Source: an uncultured Lachnospiraceae bacterium
GTDB taxonomy: Bacteria > Bacillota > Clostridia > Lachnospirales > Lachnospiraceae
Direction: 5' to 3'
NCBI GenBank assembly: GCA_902775895.1
Contig: CACYNO010000001.1
Coordinates: 434,001 to 498,000 of the forward strand
DNA: 64,000 nt
The notes under the pieces were generated by a model. That model was not told the DNA's origin. It made no database searches and saw only the letters and a list, made by a program, of their open reading frames with translations. The position numbers and the translations under genes were made by a program. Below are positions 53,160 through 62,632 of this stretch, piece after piece; positions within the stretch are counted from its first letter, which is position 1; each line of letters begins with the position of its first letter.

Positions 53160-55745
53160 TCATTCTTTAGAAGCTGTCAGTTCTCCGTCTTTTACATCAA
53201 TCTTTATAACGGAACCGGCAGAGATATCTCCTTCCAGTATAAGCTTTGCCGCCAGAGTTTCAACTGTTTTCTGAATATATCTCTTAAGCGGTCTTGCACC
53301 GAAGTTTGGATCATAACCGTGATCGGTCACGAACTGCTTTGCCTCTTCCGTCATCTCTATGCTTATCTGCCTGTCGGAAAGAAGCTTGTTTATCTCATTT
53401 AAGATAAGATCCGTGATGCCTTTAAGATTCTCTTTTGTAAGCGGCTTAAAGAGTATGATCTCATCCAGCCTGTTTAAAAACTCCGGTCTGAAGTGAGCGC
53501 GGAGATCCGCCATTACCATGTCTTCCGCTTCTTTCTTTATATTACCCTCTTCGTCGATACCGTCAAGCAGGTAAACCGAACCGATGTTGCTGGTCAGGAT
53601 AATGATCGTATTTTTAAAATCAACCGTTCTTCCCTGGGAATCAGTAACACGTCCGTCGTCAAGTACCTGCAGCAATACGTTGAACACATCCGGATGCGCT
53701 TTTTCGATCTCATCAAAAAGGATAACTGAATAAGGTTTTCTCCTTACTGCCTCTGTAAGCTGACCCCCCTCTTCATAGCCAACATATCCCGGAGGCGCTC
53801 CCAAAAGCCTGGACACGGAATGCTTCTCCATGTATTCGGACATGTCTATCCTGACCATGTTGTTTTCATCATCAAAAAGCGCTGCCGCAAGGGACTTCGC
53901 AAGTTCTGTCTTACCAACGCCTGTAGGTCCGAGGAACATAAAGGACCCGATAGGCTTAGACGGGTCTTTTATCCCGGCTTTAGACCTGATGATAGCCTCC
54001 GTAACCTTTGTAACACCCTCATCCTGGCCGATAACTCTCTTATGCAGGATATCCGCAAGATGGAGTGTCTTTTGTCTTTCTGTCTCAGACAACTTGGAAA
54101 CAGGTATACCCGTCCAGCGTGAAACTATCTTTGCGATCTCCTCTTCATTTACACTCTCCTGTACAAGCTCAAGATCTTTTCCTTTTACAAAGCTCTCCGC
54201 CTCTTCCAGCTCTTTCTGCAGCTGGGGAAGCTTTGCATACTGAAGTTCTGCAGCTTTGTTCAAGTCATAGTCTCTCTGCGCCTGCTCGATCTGAAGCTCT
54301 GTTTCATTAATCTCTTCTTTTATCTTCGTAACCTTATCAACGCTTGATTTTTCATTTTCCCATTTCGCTTTACGCTCATCAAACTGGGCTCTGCATTCCG
54401 CAAGTTCACATTGCAGAGTCTCTAATCTGTCTTTACTGAGATTGTCTGTCTCCTTTTTAAGTGCAGCCTCCTCGATCTCAAGCTGCATGATATGCCTTTT
54501 TAATTCATCAAGCTCAGCCGGCATGGAATCAAGGTCTGTCTTAATGCTGGCACATGCCTCATCTACAAGGTCAATGGCTTTATCCGGCAGAAATCTGTCA
54601 GTTATATATCTGTCGGACAAAGTAGCTGCCGCAACCAAAGCACCGTCAGTGATCTTTACGCCGTGATAAGCCTCATACCTGCTCTTTAAGCCCCTGAGTA
54701 TTGAAATGGTGTCCTCAAGGGTAGGCTCTTCCACCATTACCGGCTGGAAACGCCTCTCAAGGGCCTTGTCCTTTTCAATATACTTCCTGTGCTCATCAAG
54801 AGTGGTGGCACCAATACAGTGAAGTTCTCCCCTTGCAAGAAGCGGTTTTAACATATTCCCCGCATCCATTGCACCTTCAGTCTTCCCGGCTCCCACAATG
54901 GTATGTATCTCATCTATAAATAAGATGATCTGACCTGCACTCTTTTTCACTTCGTCGAGAACGGATTTCAGACGCTCCTCAAACTCTCCTCTGTATTTGG
55001 CGCCTGCCACCAGTGCACCCATATCAAGGGCAAAAAGTTTTTTGTCCTTGAGTCCTTCGGGAACATCTCCCCTGACTATACGCTGGGCGAGTCCTTCAAC
55101 AACAGCCGTCTTACCTACACCCGGCTCTCCGATAAGGACCGGATTGTTCTTTGTCTTACGCGACAAGATCCTGATAACATTCCTTATCTCATTATCACGC
55201 CCGATAACCGGATCAAGCTTTCCTTCCTTGGCCGCTTCCACCAGATCCTGTGAATACTTTGCAAGTGCATCGTACTTTGCTTCCGGGTTATCGGTAGTTA
55301 CTGACTGATTCCCCCTGACACTTTTTAAAGCTGTCATGAAACTTTCATTAGTAATACCGTACTTTTCAAAAAGCTTCTTTACCCCTGCATTCGGTGTAGC
55401 TATAAGACGGAGCATAAGATGCTCCACAGAAACATATGAGTCACCCATCTTTTTTGCTTCATCCTCAGCATCGATAAGAACCTGATTCAAAGAAGAAGAC
55501 ATATACTTCTGGGAAGTACCGCTCACCTTTGGCTTCTCGGAAATAACTCTTTCAAGCTCCGCAGTAAAGTCAGCCGTATCGACCCCCATCTTTTCAAGCA
55601 GACCGGCGATAAGACTGCCGTCCACCTTGATCATGGACAAAAGAAAATGCTCCTGATCGATCTCCTGATTGCCGTAATCCGAAGCGATCTTTTCACTGTT
55701 ATTCAGTGATTCAATAGATTTTTGTGTGAATTTTTGTATGTTCAT
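53160..55745 (-). CDS. clpB: Chaperone disaggregase ClpB
   Basis: ClpB rescues aggregated proteins with DnaK. The 861-residue protein has the N-terminal repeat domain, AAA+ module 1 with Walker [14 protein letters not shown] near 201, the coiled-coil M-domain (about 400-525) and AAA+ module 2 with [12 protein letters not shown] near 606. The M-domain separates it from ClpC and ClpE. The promoter is overlapped by a CIRCE operator, pointing to HrcA repression and heat induction. Confidence 0.97.
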   Translation of the reverse strand: MNIQKFTQKSIESLNNSEKIASDYGNQEIDQEHFLLSMIKVDGSLIAGLLEKMGVDTADFTAELERVISEKPKVSGTSQKYMSSSLNQVLIDAEDEAKKMGDSYVSVEHLMLRLIATPNAGVKKLFEKYGITNESFMTALKSVRGNQSVTTDNPEAKYDALAKYSQDLVEAAKEGKLDPVIGRDNEIRNVIRILSRKTKNNPVLIGEPGVGKTAVVEGLAQRIVRGDVPEGLKDKKLFALDMGALVAGAKYRGEFEERLKSVLDEVKKSAGQIILFIDEIHTIVGAGKTEGAMDAGNMLKPLLARGELHCIGATTLDEHRKYIEKDKALERRFQPVMVEEPTLEDTISILRGLKSRYEAYHGVKITDGALVAAATLSDRYITDRFLPDKAIDLVDEACASIKTDLDSMPAELDELKRHIMQLEIEEAALKKETDNLSKDRLETLQCELAECRAQFDERKAKWENEKSSVDKVTKIKEEINETELQIEQAQRDYDLNKAAELQYAKLPQLQKELEEAESFVKGKDLELVQESVNEEEIAKIVSRWTGIPVSKLSETERQKTLHLADILHKRVIGQDEGVTKVTEAIIRSKAGIKDPSKPIGSFMFLGPTGVGKTELAKSLAAALFDDENNMVRIDMSEYMEKHSVSRLLGAPPGYVGYEEGGQLTEAVRRKPYSVILFDEIEKAHPDVFNVLLQVLDDGRVTDSQGRTVDFKNTIIILTSNIGSVYLLDGIDEEGNIKKEAEDMVMADLRAHFRPEFLNRLDEIILFKPLTKENLKGITDLILNEINKLLSDRQISIEMTEEAKQFVTDHGYDPNFGARPLKRYIQKTVETLAAKLILEGDISAGSVIKIDVKDGELTASKE

Positions 55746-55804
55746 AATAACACCCCCCTGTTACATGTATCAGTTCACCATATAAGTATGATACCCTTAC
55801 CAAT

Positions 55805-55833
55805 AATATATCACTAATTATTAGCCACGTCAA
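55805..55833 (-). promoter_or_regulatory. Promoter of clpB
   Basis: On the minus strand TTGACG (complement of 55828-55833), 17 bases, TATATT (complement of 55805-55810). It overlaps the CIRCE element, so HrcA binding would block polymerase. Confidence 0.8.
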
Positions 55834-55847
55834 GTATTGAGTGCTAA
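55821..55847. promoter_or_regulatory. CIRCE operator (HrcA binding site)
   Basis: A 27-base element of 9-9-9 layout. The half GAGTGCTAA at 55839-55847 is a perfect CIRCE half-site. The other half, TTAGCCACG at 55821-55829, keeps TTAGC but deviates in the inner four bases (consensus TTAGCACTC). The spacer is exactly nine bases. This is known from hrcA, groEL and some clpB genes in Firmicutes. Confidence 0.8.
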
Positions 55848-55908
55848 TTCAGAAAATCAGCAATTAAAGCACAAAAAAATGACGCAGGCACTTTTAAAAC
55901 AACAACGC

Positions 55909-56011
55909 AAACAGCTCCCGTGTCTGCCTTTACAAACATTAGACGGCGGTCCCGAAACTCTTTCAGGGTCGGATTCTACAGTTTGGAAAGGCAGCTCACC
56001 GGGAGCTGTTT
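55909..56011 (-). ncRNA. Roughly 100-nt nested hairpin downstream of rplT
   Basis: The ends are a perfect 12-bp inverted repeat (55909-55920 and 56000-56011). Inside lies a 14-bp stem with one mismatch (55924-55937 and 55981-55994), then a partial inner stem around 55951-55968. The element is 20 bases past the rplT stop. T-rich sequence follows on the minus strand but without a long T-run. It may be an extended terminator, an mRNA-stabilising end or a separate RNA; I cannot tell which. Confidence 0.55.
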
Positions 56012-56031
56012 CTTCCTGCTTATAATAATTT

Positions 56032-56541
56032 TTATGCCTCTTCAGAAGCTTCTTCAGCCGGTGCCTCTTCCTTTGCCGGCTCCTCAGCTGCTTCTTCTTC
56101 AACTTCCTCAACTGCCTCAGGAGCCTCTTCCTTCTTTTCAGGCTCAGCTTTCTTTGCTGCAGGCTTCTTAGCAGGCTCGCTTGAAATACCAAGCTGCTTC
56201 TTTGCAATATCAGCAACTTCTGCAAATGCAGACGCATCATTTATAGCCATCTCTGAGAGAACCTTTCTGTTCAGGTCAACCTGGGCAAGCTTAAGTCCGT
56301 GCATAAGCTTGCTGTATGAAAGACCGTTCAGTCTTGCAGCCGCGTTGATACGCGCGATCCATAACTTTCTGAAATCTCTTTTTCTCTGTTTTCTACCCTT
56401 GTAGCTTTCAGCAAGAGCACGCATAACTGACTGTTTTGCAACTCTGTACTGCTTTGATCTTGCTCCTCTGTAACCTTTAGCAAGCTTTAATACTCTTTTA
56501 TGCTTCTTCTTAGCGTTCAGTCCGCCTTTAATTCTAGCCAT
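56032..56541 (-). CDS. rplT: 50S ribosomal protein L20 with a long acidic/alanine C-terminal extension
   Basis: L20 binds 23S rRNA early in 50S assembly and, in Firmicutes and E. coli, represses its own operon. Residues 1-119 are a normal L20 ([39 protein letters not shown]). Residues 120-169 are extra: a Lys/Pro/Ala stretch followed by a run of Glu and Ala ending EEASEEA. The extension is probably disordered. The gene is the last of infC-rpmI-rplT, 61 bases after rpmI. Confidence 0.96.
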   Translation of the reverse strand: MARIKGGLNAKKKHKRVLKLAKGYRGARSKQYRVAKQSVMRALAESYKGRKQRKRDFRKLWIARINAAARLNGLSYSKLMHGLKLAQVDLNRKVLSEMAINDASAFAEVADIAKKQLGISSEPAKKPAAKKAEPEKKEEAPEAVEEVEEEAAEEPAKEEAPAEEASEEA

Positions 56542-56602
56542 TTTTACCTCCGATATATTTCACGTCTTCAGACGTATAAAGTCACGATTTTTTTATGCCT
56601 TA

Positions 56603-56800
56603 TTATAAATACGGCATTATCTTCTTCATTACAGGTGCATTGGTAGCGTCAGTCATTGCCGCCTGTCTTAAGTTTCTCTTTCTCTTTGCTGTTTTCTTAG
56701 TCAGGATATGACTTTTGTTTGCTTTCATTCTCTTAAGCTTCCCGTTAGCTGTAAGCTTGAAACGCTTAGCAGCTGATCTTTTTGTCTTCGCTTTTGGCAT
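56603..56800 (-). CDS. rpmI: 50S ribosomal protein L35
   Basis: A 65-residue L35 starting [17 protein letters not shown] and carrying the basic [20 protein letters not shown] segment. It lies 13 bases after infC and precedes rplT, the invariant infC-rpmI-rplT order. Confidence 0.97.
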   Translation of the reverse strand: MPKAKTKRSAAKRFKLTANGKLKRMKANKSHILTKKTAKRKRNLRQAAMTDATNAPVMKKIMPYL

Positions 56801-56813
56801 TATAAAATCCTCC

Positions 56814-57320
56814 TCATTTCTTCTCCGCTAATATCATAGACATTGTACGTCCCTCAAGTTTTGGTTCTTTTTCGATCACGGAAATATCCCCCAGTGATTC
56901 CGCAAAATCCGTCAGCACATGCTTGCTGGCATCTATGTGAGCCATCTCTCTTCCCCTGAAGCGCATGGAGACCTTAACCTTATTTCCTTTCTCAAGAAAC
57001 TTTCTGGCGGAAGCCGCCTTGGTGTTAAGATCGTTAGTGTCAATGTTAGGAGAAAATCTGACTTCCTTGACCTCGATGGTCTTTTGCTTTTTCTTAGCCT
57101 CTTTTTCCTTGCGGGCCTGCTCGTATCTGTACTTACCGTAATCGATAAGTCTGCATACAGGCGGCTTTGCATTCGGAGAAACCTTTACAAGATCAACTCC
57201 TGCTTCATCTGCAAGGACCATGGCTTCCTTCGGTGTCATTATTCCTAACTGTTCACCTTGTGTGCCGATCACCCTGATCTCTTTATCAGTGATCTGACCG
57301 TTAATGAATAAACCGCTAAT
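56814..57320 (-). CDS. infC: Translation initiation factor IF-3, ATT start codon
   Basis: IF-3 checks start codons and keeps subunits apart. The obvious frame begins at GTG 57272 ([12 protein letters not shown]), but in-frame codons upstream encode the conserved N-terminus [14 protein letters not shown]. The first suitable start is ATT at 57320 (ATT AGC GGT TTA TTC ATT AAC), with GGGAGG nine bases upstream, giving 168 residues. ATT or similar starts are a hallmark of infC, since IF-3 discriminates against them to control its own synthesis. The C-terminal domain shows [11 protein letters not shown]. It is the first gene of infC-rpmI-rplT. Confidence 0.95.
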   Translation of the reverse strand: MSGLFINGQITDKEIRVIGTQGEQLGIMTPKEAMVLADEAGVDLVKVSPNAKPPVCRLIDYGKYRYEQARKEKEAKKKQKTIEVKEVRFSPNIDTNDLNTKAASARKFLEKGNKVKVSMRFRGREMAHIDASKHVLTDFAESLGDISVIEKEPKLEGRTMSMILAEKK

Positions 57321-57478
57321 GGTATTTTACCTCCCAAAAAAATAAGTGGACGCAGACAGCATCCACTTATAATCTAAGATAAATAAACAAAACGTTTATC
57401 AATATTAAACCATATCTTAACCCGAGCCGGCAAAACGTCTGAGGTGAGAGCGGATACTCTGCTTGTATATATTAACAA
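57321..57478 (-). ncRNA. infC operon leader, probable L20-responsive attenuator
   Basis: About 158 bases lie between the predicted start of transcription and the ATT codon. The middle contains GC-rich pairable segments (around 57420-57455), and the end is a terminator hairpin just before the ribosome binding site. Firmicute infC leaders of this layout bind L20 and terminate early when L20 is in excess. The match is by layout; it was not scored against a covariance model. Confidence 0.7.
57335..57370 (-). terminator. Attenuator hairpin in the infC leader
   Basis: A perfect 9-bp stem (57342-57350 and 57362-57370) with a GC-containing loop that can add further pairs. It is followed on the minus strand by seven T. 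It lies directly upstream of the GGGAGG site of infC, so it ends transcription before the coding region. Confidence 0.88.
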
Positions 57479-57485
57479 CATTCGG

Positions 57486-57514
57486 ATAATATCATCTAAA
57501 CACTTTCATGTCAA
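57486..57514 (-). promoter_or_regulatory. Promoter of infC-rpmI-rplT
   Basis: On the minus strand a perfect TTGACA (complement of 57509-57514), 17 bases, TATTAT (complement of 57486-57491). It lies 19 bases after the icd stop. Confidence 0.85.
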
Positions 57515-57532
57515 GCAATATTTCCGAAATGA

Positions 57533-58738
57533 TCAGATAAGACCATCCAGAGTCTTTCTGATCTCTTTGATAAACTCCTGTGTGTTTTTAACTTCAGGAT
57601 TCTCTAACGATGTGATAAGGGCAAGATCTTTGGTCATCCTGCCGCTCTCAATGGTATCGATGCAGGCTTTTTCAAGCTTGTCTGCAAACTCCATGAGTTC
57701 TTTGTTCTCATCCAGCTCTCCTCTTTTTCTGAAAGCTCCGGACCAGGCAAAAATTGTAGCGATAGGATTGGTAGAAGTCTCCTCACCCTCCAGATGCTTG
57801 TAATAATGCCTCTGGACCGTGCCGTGTGCCGCTTCGTATTCGAAGTTTCCTTCAGGCGACACAAGAACCGATGTCATCATGGAAAGAGACCCGAAAGCAG
57901 ATGCTATCATATCACTCATAACATCACCGTCATAGTTCTTGCACGCCCAGATAAAGCCGCCTTCCGATCTCATAACACGGGCAACCGCATCATCTATAAG
58001 GGTGTAGAAATACTCTATTCCTGCTTTTTCAAACTCTGCTTTAAAAAGCTTCTCATACACGTCGTTGAACACTTCCTTGAACTTTCCGTCATAGATCTTG
58101 GAAATGGTATCCTTGGTGGCAAACCAAAGATCCTGATGTGTGGAAAGAGCATAGTTAAAGCACGCCTTGGCAAAGCTCTCAATGGAAGGGCGCATGTTAT
58201 GCATGCCCATCACTACTCCCGGAGCATCCAACTCATGAACCGTCTCACGTTTTTCTACTCCGAATGGATCGGTATAAACAAGCTCAACCTTACCTACTCC
58301 CGCTTCCATCTCTACAGCTTTGTAGATATCACCATACGCATGTCTAGCGATAGTGATGGGTTTTTTCCATGATCTTACGTAAGGATCTATTCCTTTAACG
58401 ATTATGGGTGCGCGGAAAACGGTCCCGTCAAGGACTGCCCTGATGGTACCGTTGGGACTCTTGTACAACTTCTTTAAGTTATACTCCTCCTGTCTTGCGG
58501 CATTCGGCGTAATGGTTGCACATTTCACACCCACATGATGTTCTTTTATGGCTTCTGCAGCCTGTGTGGTAACGGCATCATCCGTTTCATCCCTGTTCTT
58601 AAGCCCAAGGTCAAAATACAGGGTGTTCAGTTCAACAAAAGGCTCGATCAGTTCTTCCTTTATAAGTGACCAGAGCACTCTTGTCATCTCATCCCCGTCC
58701 ATCTCAACTATGGGGTTTGTCATCTTAATCTTATCCAT
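57533..58738 (-). CDS. icd: NADP-type isocitrate dehydrogenase (eukaryote-like subfamily)
   Basis: This enzyme turns isocitrate into 2-oxoglutarate. The 401-residue protein starts [21 protein letters not shown], typical of the homodimeric eukaryote-like subfamily rather than the E. coli type, and has the SPNGTIR loop, HAYGDIYKA and the cofactor-binding [10 protein letters not shown] segment. It follows purL by 18 bases, so the two are probably co-transcribed. No terminator is seen between icd and the infC promoter. In a fermentative anaerobe it likely serves glutamate synthesis; that is inference. Confidence 0.93.
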   Translation of the reverse strand: MDKIKMTNPIVEMDGDEMTRVLWSLIKEELIEPFVELNTLYFDLGLKNRDETDDAVTTQAAEAIKEHHVGVKCATITPNAARQEEYNLKKLYKSPNGTIRAVLDGTVFRAPIIVKGIDPYVRSWKKPITIARHAYGDIYKAVEMEAGVGKVELVYTDPFGVEKRETVHELDAPGVVMGMHNMRPSIESFAKACFNYALSTHQDLWFATKDTISKIYDGKFKEVFNDVYEKLFKAEFEKAGIEYFYTLIDDAVARVMRSEGGFIWACKNYDGDVMSDMIASAFGSLSMMTSVLVSPEGNFEYEAAHGTVQRHYYKHLEGEETSTNPIATIFAWSGAFRKRGELDENKELMEFADKLEKACIDTIESGRMTKDLALITSLENPEVKNTQEFIKEIRKTLDGLI

Positions 58739-58756
58739 TATCCGGGGATCCTCCTT

Positions 58757-61700
58757 TTATTTAAAATATTTAACTCCTGACTCAAATATCTTCATGTCAT
58801 GCTCTCCGTAAATATTTACGGCAACACCTTCTCCCGTTCTCTCAGCGTGAGCCATCTTACCGAATATCCTTCCGTCAGCACTTGTTATACCTTCGATAGC
58901 CATGTAAGAACCGTTGATATTGGTCTCTTCTCCCGTAAACACGTTTCCGTCTGCATCACAGTATCTTGTGGCAACCTGTCCGTTCTTGAAAAGTTCTTTT
59001 ATCACTTTATCCGGTGCTACAAATCTTCCTTCCCCGTGAGATGCAGGATTTACGTATACACCGTTTACATCAGCTCCCGCAAGCCACGGGCTCAAATTGG
59101 AAACAACCTTTATGTTCACAGGCTTTGATATATGTCTGTCTATTGTATTAAAGGTAAGTGTAGGAGCGTCTTTTGTACGTTCACTTATCTTTCCGTCAGG
59201 CAGGAGCCCGAGCTTGATAAGTGCCTGGAAGCCGTTGCATATACCGAGTACAAGACCATCATTTTTATCAAGCATCTTTTCTACTGCTTCCTTTAACTTT
59301 TCATTTCTGAAAGCAGTTGCAAAAAACTTAGCGGACCCTTCAGGCTCATCACCTGCTGAGAAACCTCCCGGGAACATAAGTATCTGTGCCTTTGCGATCT
59401 CTTTTTCGAAGGCTTTAACAGACTCTTTAACAGCTTCAGGAGAAAGATTCCTGAATACTCCCACATTAACTTTTGCTCCGGCCTCTTCAAAAGCTCTTGC
59501 CGTATCGTACTCGCAGTTGGTTCCGGGGAATACAGGTATAAACACGTTCGGCTTAGCCTTTTTGCTCTTGCATACATAAACCTTGTCAGCCTTGAATGCG
59601 TTCTTGTTTATCTTCTCGCTTTCCTTACCCTCATCGGATACAACAGGATACACTTCCTTGAGGGGCTCTTCCCAGGCCTTAAGCATCTCTTCAAGCTCAA
59701 GCTTCTTGCCGTCCCACTCGAATACAGGCTCCTCGGTCGTTACACCGATGATCTTTTTGTCCATATTGATACGGCCGAAATGGTAATCCATCTTATCAGC
59801 AGGGATCTCCACAAGAAGTGATCCGTATGAAGGATCAAAAAGATCTCTGGAAACTATTCTGTGATCAAACTTGATACCTACGCCGCTTCCGAAGGCCATC
59901 TTTGAAAGGGCTCCTACCACGCCGGTATGATCCAGTGCATAAGCTGCAGTAACGACTCCGTCTCTCATACATCTGTGAATATCGGAATATGTCATAAGAA
60001 GCTGCTCATAGATGGGAAGCTCGTGCACGTCCTTGTGTGCTTCGAATTTACAAATATAGCTTCCCACATGTTTGATATCAGGCGTTACTATCTCTGACTC
60101 TTTTGCTGTACATACTGCAAATGAACAAAGAGTAGGCGGCACATCCATTCCCTCAAATGTTCCGGACATGGAATCCTTTCCTCCGATAGAGGGAAGTCCG
60201 AAGCTTATCTGAGCCTGGTGTGCGCCGATAAGAGCTGCCACAACATCTCCCCACTTCTTCGGATCATCTCCCGGCTTTCCGAAATATTCCTGGAAAGAAA
60301 ATCTTATCTTTTCACAGTCTCCGCCGGTCGCGACGATCTTTGCAACAGAGTCAACGATACCCCAGGATGCACCGTGGAAAGGACTCCAGCTTGAGATATA
60401 CGGATCAAAACCGTAACTCATCATGGTCACGGTGTCGCACTTCCCGCTCTGTACGGGAAGCTTGTGAACCATACACTGGCTTTCCGTCTTGCGGTTCTTT
60501 CCGCCGTAAGGCATAAGGACGTTACCTGCACCGATGCTTGAATCAAAACGTTCAACAAGTCCCTGCTGTGAGCACTCGTTCAGATCAGCAAGTCTTTCAA
60601 GCCATCCTTTTTTCCAGTCTATTACTTCCGGTGTTACAAGAAGGGATTTCTTTACATCAGGTACCTCCACAAAAGCTTCGGCCGTCTGGTGTGCACCGTT
60701 TGTATCAAGGAAATCTCTTGAGATATCAACTATCTTTTCCCCTCGCCAGTTCATAACAAGGCGCTTTTCTTTTGTCACTTCTGCAACGGGAGTTGCCTCA
60801 AGATTCTCTTCATCTGCAAACTTAAGGAAGCTTTCAACATTTTCAGGCGCAAGAACAACTGCCATCCTCTCCTGTGATTCAGAGATGGCAAGCTCCGTAC
60901 CGTCAAGACCTTCATACTTTTTCGTAACCTTATCAAGATCGATAGTCACACCGTCTGCAAGCTCGCCTATGGCAACTGCAACACCGCCGGCACCGAAGTC
61001 ATTACACTTCTTAATGATACCGGTAACTTCCGCACGTCTGAAGAGTCTCTGCATCTTACGCTCTGTAGGCGGATTACCTTTCTGCACTTCAGCACCGCAC
61101 TCATCAACTGACTTTGAAGTATGTGCCTTTGATGATCCTGTAGCACCACCGATACCGTCACGTCCTGTTCTTCCTCCAAGAAGCACAACAACATCACCTG
61201 CAGCAGGCTTCTCACGAAGCACGTCTTTTCTCGGAGCAGCACCGATAACAGCACCAATCTCCATTCTCTTTGCCGCATAATCAGGATGATATATCTCTTT
61301 TACAAGGCCTGTTGCCAAACCTACCTGATTACCGTATGAACTGTAGCCGCGGGCAGCCTCTGTCACGATCTTTCTCTGGGGCAGCTTGCCCTTTAAGGTC
61401 TTTGAAAGGGGCGTTCTCGGATCTGCGGCACCGGTGACCCTCATAGCCTGATATACATAAGATCTTCCTGAAAGTGGATCTCTTATGGCTCCTCCGAGAC
61501 ATGTGGCCGCGCCACCGAAAGGCTCGATCTCAGTCGGATGATTATGTGTCTCATTTTTAAAGCTGATAAGCCACTCTTCTTCCTTGCCATCCACTTCAAC
61601 AGGAACAACAATACTGCAGGCGTTCACTTCATCAGTATCTTCCTTGTCCTTAAGCTGACCTGTCATAAGCATTTTTTTCATGGCAAGAGTTGCCATATCC

Positions 61701-62527
61701 ATCAGGCATACATACTTATCTTTCTTCTCTCCGAAAAGTTTTTTATGATCACGCATATACTGTCTTAAAGAGTCATCAAACTCTGAACGGTAAAAACCTT
61801 CTCCGATCTCGATCTTCTTAAGCTCGGTAAGGAATGTAGTATGTCTGCAATGATCTGACCAGTAGGTATCAAGAACACGGATCTCTGTCATGGAAGGATC
61901 TCTGCCTTCCACTCTTTTGAAATATTTATGAATGGCTGCAAAGTCATCAAAAGTCATTGCAAGATCAAGCTTCTTATAAAGCTTTTCCTGATCCTTGGAT
62001 GTCATACCCGTAAAACCTTCAAGAACTTCGATATCGGCCGGCTCTTTGAACTTGATTTCAAGGGTCTTAGGTATCTCTTCTTCTGCTTCCTTCTGGTCAA
62101 CGGGGTTAATAAGATGCTCTTTGATCTTTTCCTGATCCTTTTTTGCTATCTTTCCTTCAAACACGTAAGTAACAGCCGTCTTTACCACAGGCTCTTCTTT
62201 TTCATTTAAAAGACAAATGCACTGGCATGCGGAATCTGCTCTCTGGTCGAACTGTCCGGGAAGATACTCCACCGAAATGATAAAATCATCCTTTCCTGCT
62301 TTAAAGGTATCAAGGCTGTAGTCATCCACAGGCGCCTCGGCAAAAACTCCGTTAAGCGCTTTTTCAAAAGTCTTGTCGGATATGTTCTCAACATCATACC
62401 TGTTAAGAACTCTCACTCCCTTAAGACCTTTAACTCCAAGGTAGTCAGTAACCTCGTTAAAAACCTCCTTTGCCACTACGGCATATGGTTCTTTTTTCTC
62501 AACATAAACTCGTCTTACGCCACTCAT
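58757..62527 (-). CDS. purL: Phosphoribosylformylglycinamidine synthase, single-chain PurL
   Basis: This enzyme performs the fourth step of purine synthesis, using glutamine. The 1256-residue chain combines a PurS-like N-terminal part, two AIRS-type synthase domains (FKNETHNHPTEIEPFGGAAT, DFGAGGVAVAIGELADG) and a C-terminal class I glutaminase with the nucleophile in LGICNGFQALI near residue 1093 and PGGFSAGDE. The single-chain form differs from the separate PurS/PurL/PurQ of Bacillus and is frequent in Clostridia. A small CTGCC/GGCAG hairpin lies in its 5' region; no purine riboswitch fits the 105-base gap. Confidence 0.95.
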   Translation of the reverse strand: MSGVRRVYVEKKEPYAVVAKEVFNEVTDYLGVKGLKGVRVLNRYDVENISDKTFEKALNGVFAEAPVDDYSLDTFKAGKDDFIISVEYLPGQFDQRADSACQCICLLNEKEEPVVKTAVTYVFEGKIAKKDQEKIKEHLINPVDQKEAEEEIPKTLEIKFKEPADIEVLEGFTGMTSKDQEKLYKKLDLAMTFDDFAAIHKYFKRVEGRDPSMTEIRVLDTYWSDHCRHTTFLTELKKIEIGEGFYRSEFDDSLRQYMRDHKKLFGEKKDKYVCLMDMATLAMKKMLMTGQLKDKEDTDEVNACSIVVPVEVDGKEEEWLISFKNETHNHPTEIEPFGGAATCLGGAIRDPLSGRSYVYQAMRVTGAADPRTPLSKTLKGKLPQRKIVTEAARGYSSYGNQVGLATGLVKEIYHPDYAAKRMEIGAVIGAAPRKDVLREKPAAGDVVVLLGGRTGRDGIGGATGSSKAHTSKSVDECGAEVQKGNPPTERKMQRLFRRAEVTGIIKKCNDFGAGGVAVAIGELADGVTIDLDKVTKKYEGLDGTELAISESQERMAVVLAPENVESFLKFADEENLEATPVAEVTKEKRLVMNWRGEKIVDISRDFLDTNGAHQTAEAFVEVPDVKKSLLVTPEVIDWKKGWLERLADLNECSQQGLVERFDSSIGAGNVLMPYGGKNRKTESQCMVHKLPVQSGKCDTVTMMSYGFDPYISSWSPFHGASWGIVDSVAKIVATGGDCEKIRFSFQEYFGKPGDDPKKWGDVVAALIGAHQAQISFGLPSIGGKDSMSGTFEGMDVPPTLCSFAVCTAKESEIVTPDIKHVGSYICKFEAHKDVHELPIYEQLLMTYSDIHRCMRDGVVTAAYALDHTGVVGALSKMAFGSGVGIKFDHRIVSRDLFDPSYGSLLVEIPADKMDYHFGRINMDKKIIGVTTEEPVFEWDGKKLELEEMLKAWEEPLKEVYPVVSDEGKESEKINKNAFKADKVYVCKSKKAKPNVFIPVFPGTNCEYDTARAFEEAGAKVNVGVFRNLSPEAVKESVKAFEKEIAKAQILMFPGGFSAGDEPEGSAKFFATAFRNEKLKEAVEKMLDKNDGLVLGICNGFQALIKLGLLPDGKISERTKDAPTLTFNTIDRHISKPVNIKVVSNLSPWLAGADVNGVYVNPASHGEGRFVAPDKVIKELFKNGQVATRYCDADGNVFTGEETNINGSYMAIEGITSADGRIFGKMAHAERTGEGVAVNIYGEHDMKIFESGVKYFK

Positions 62528-62632
62528 AAATGCTTCTCCTTAATCGTATGAATTCAACTGCCCTTTCCGGCAGTCATAACGTTTATTATTTTAACATAAA
62601 AATACATCATAAAAAACAAAAAAAATCATTTT

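Noticed and set aside
55837..56025. 62-codon open frame between clpB and rplT
   Set aside because: It crosses the CIRCE region and the large hairpin and has no ribosome site.
60534..61280. 248-codon plus-strand open frame
   Set aside because: It lies wholly antisense to purL, is Ser/Arg-rich and low in recognisable motifs, and has no ribosome site. It is a shadow of purL codon usage.
62528..62632. Purine riboswitch before purL
   Set aside because: The 105-base gap is AT-rich with only a small CTGCC/GGCAG hairpin; it lacks the three-stem purine aptamer layout.
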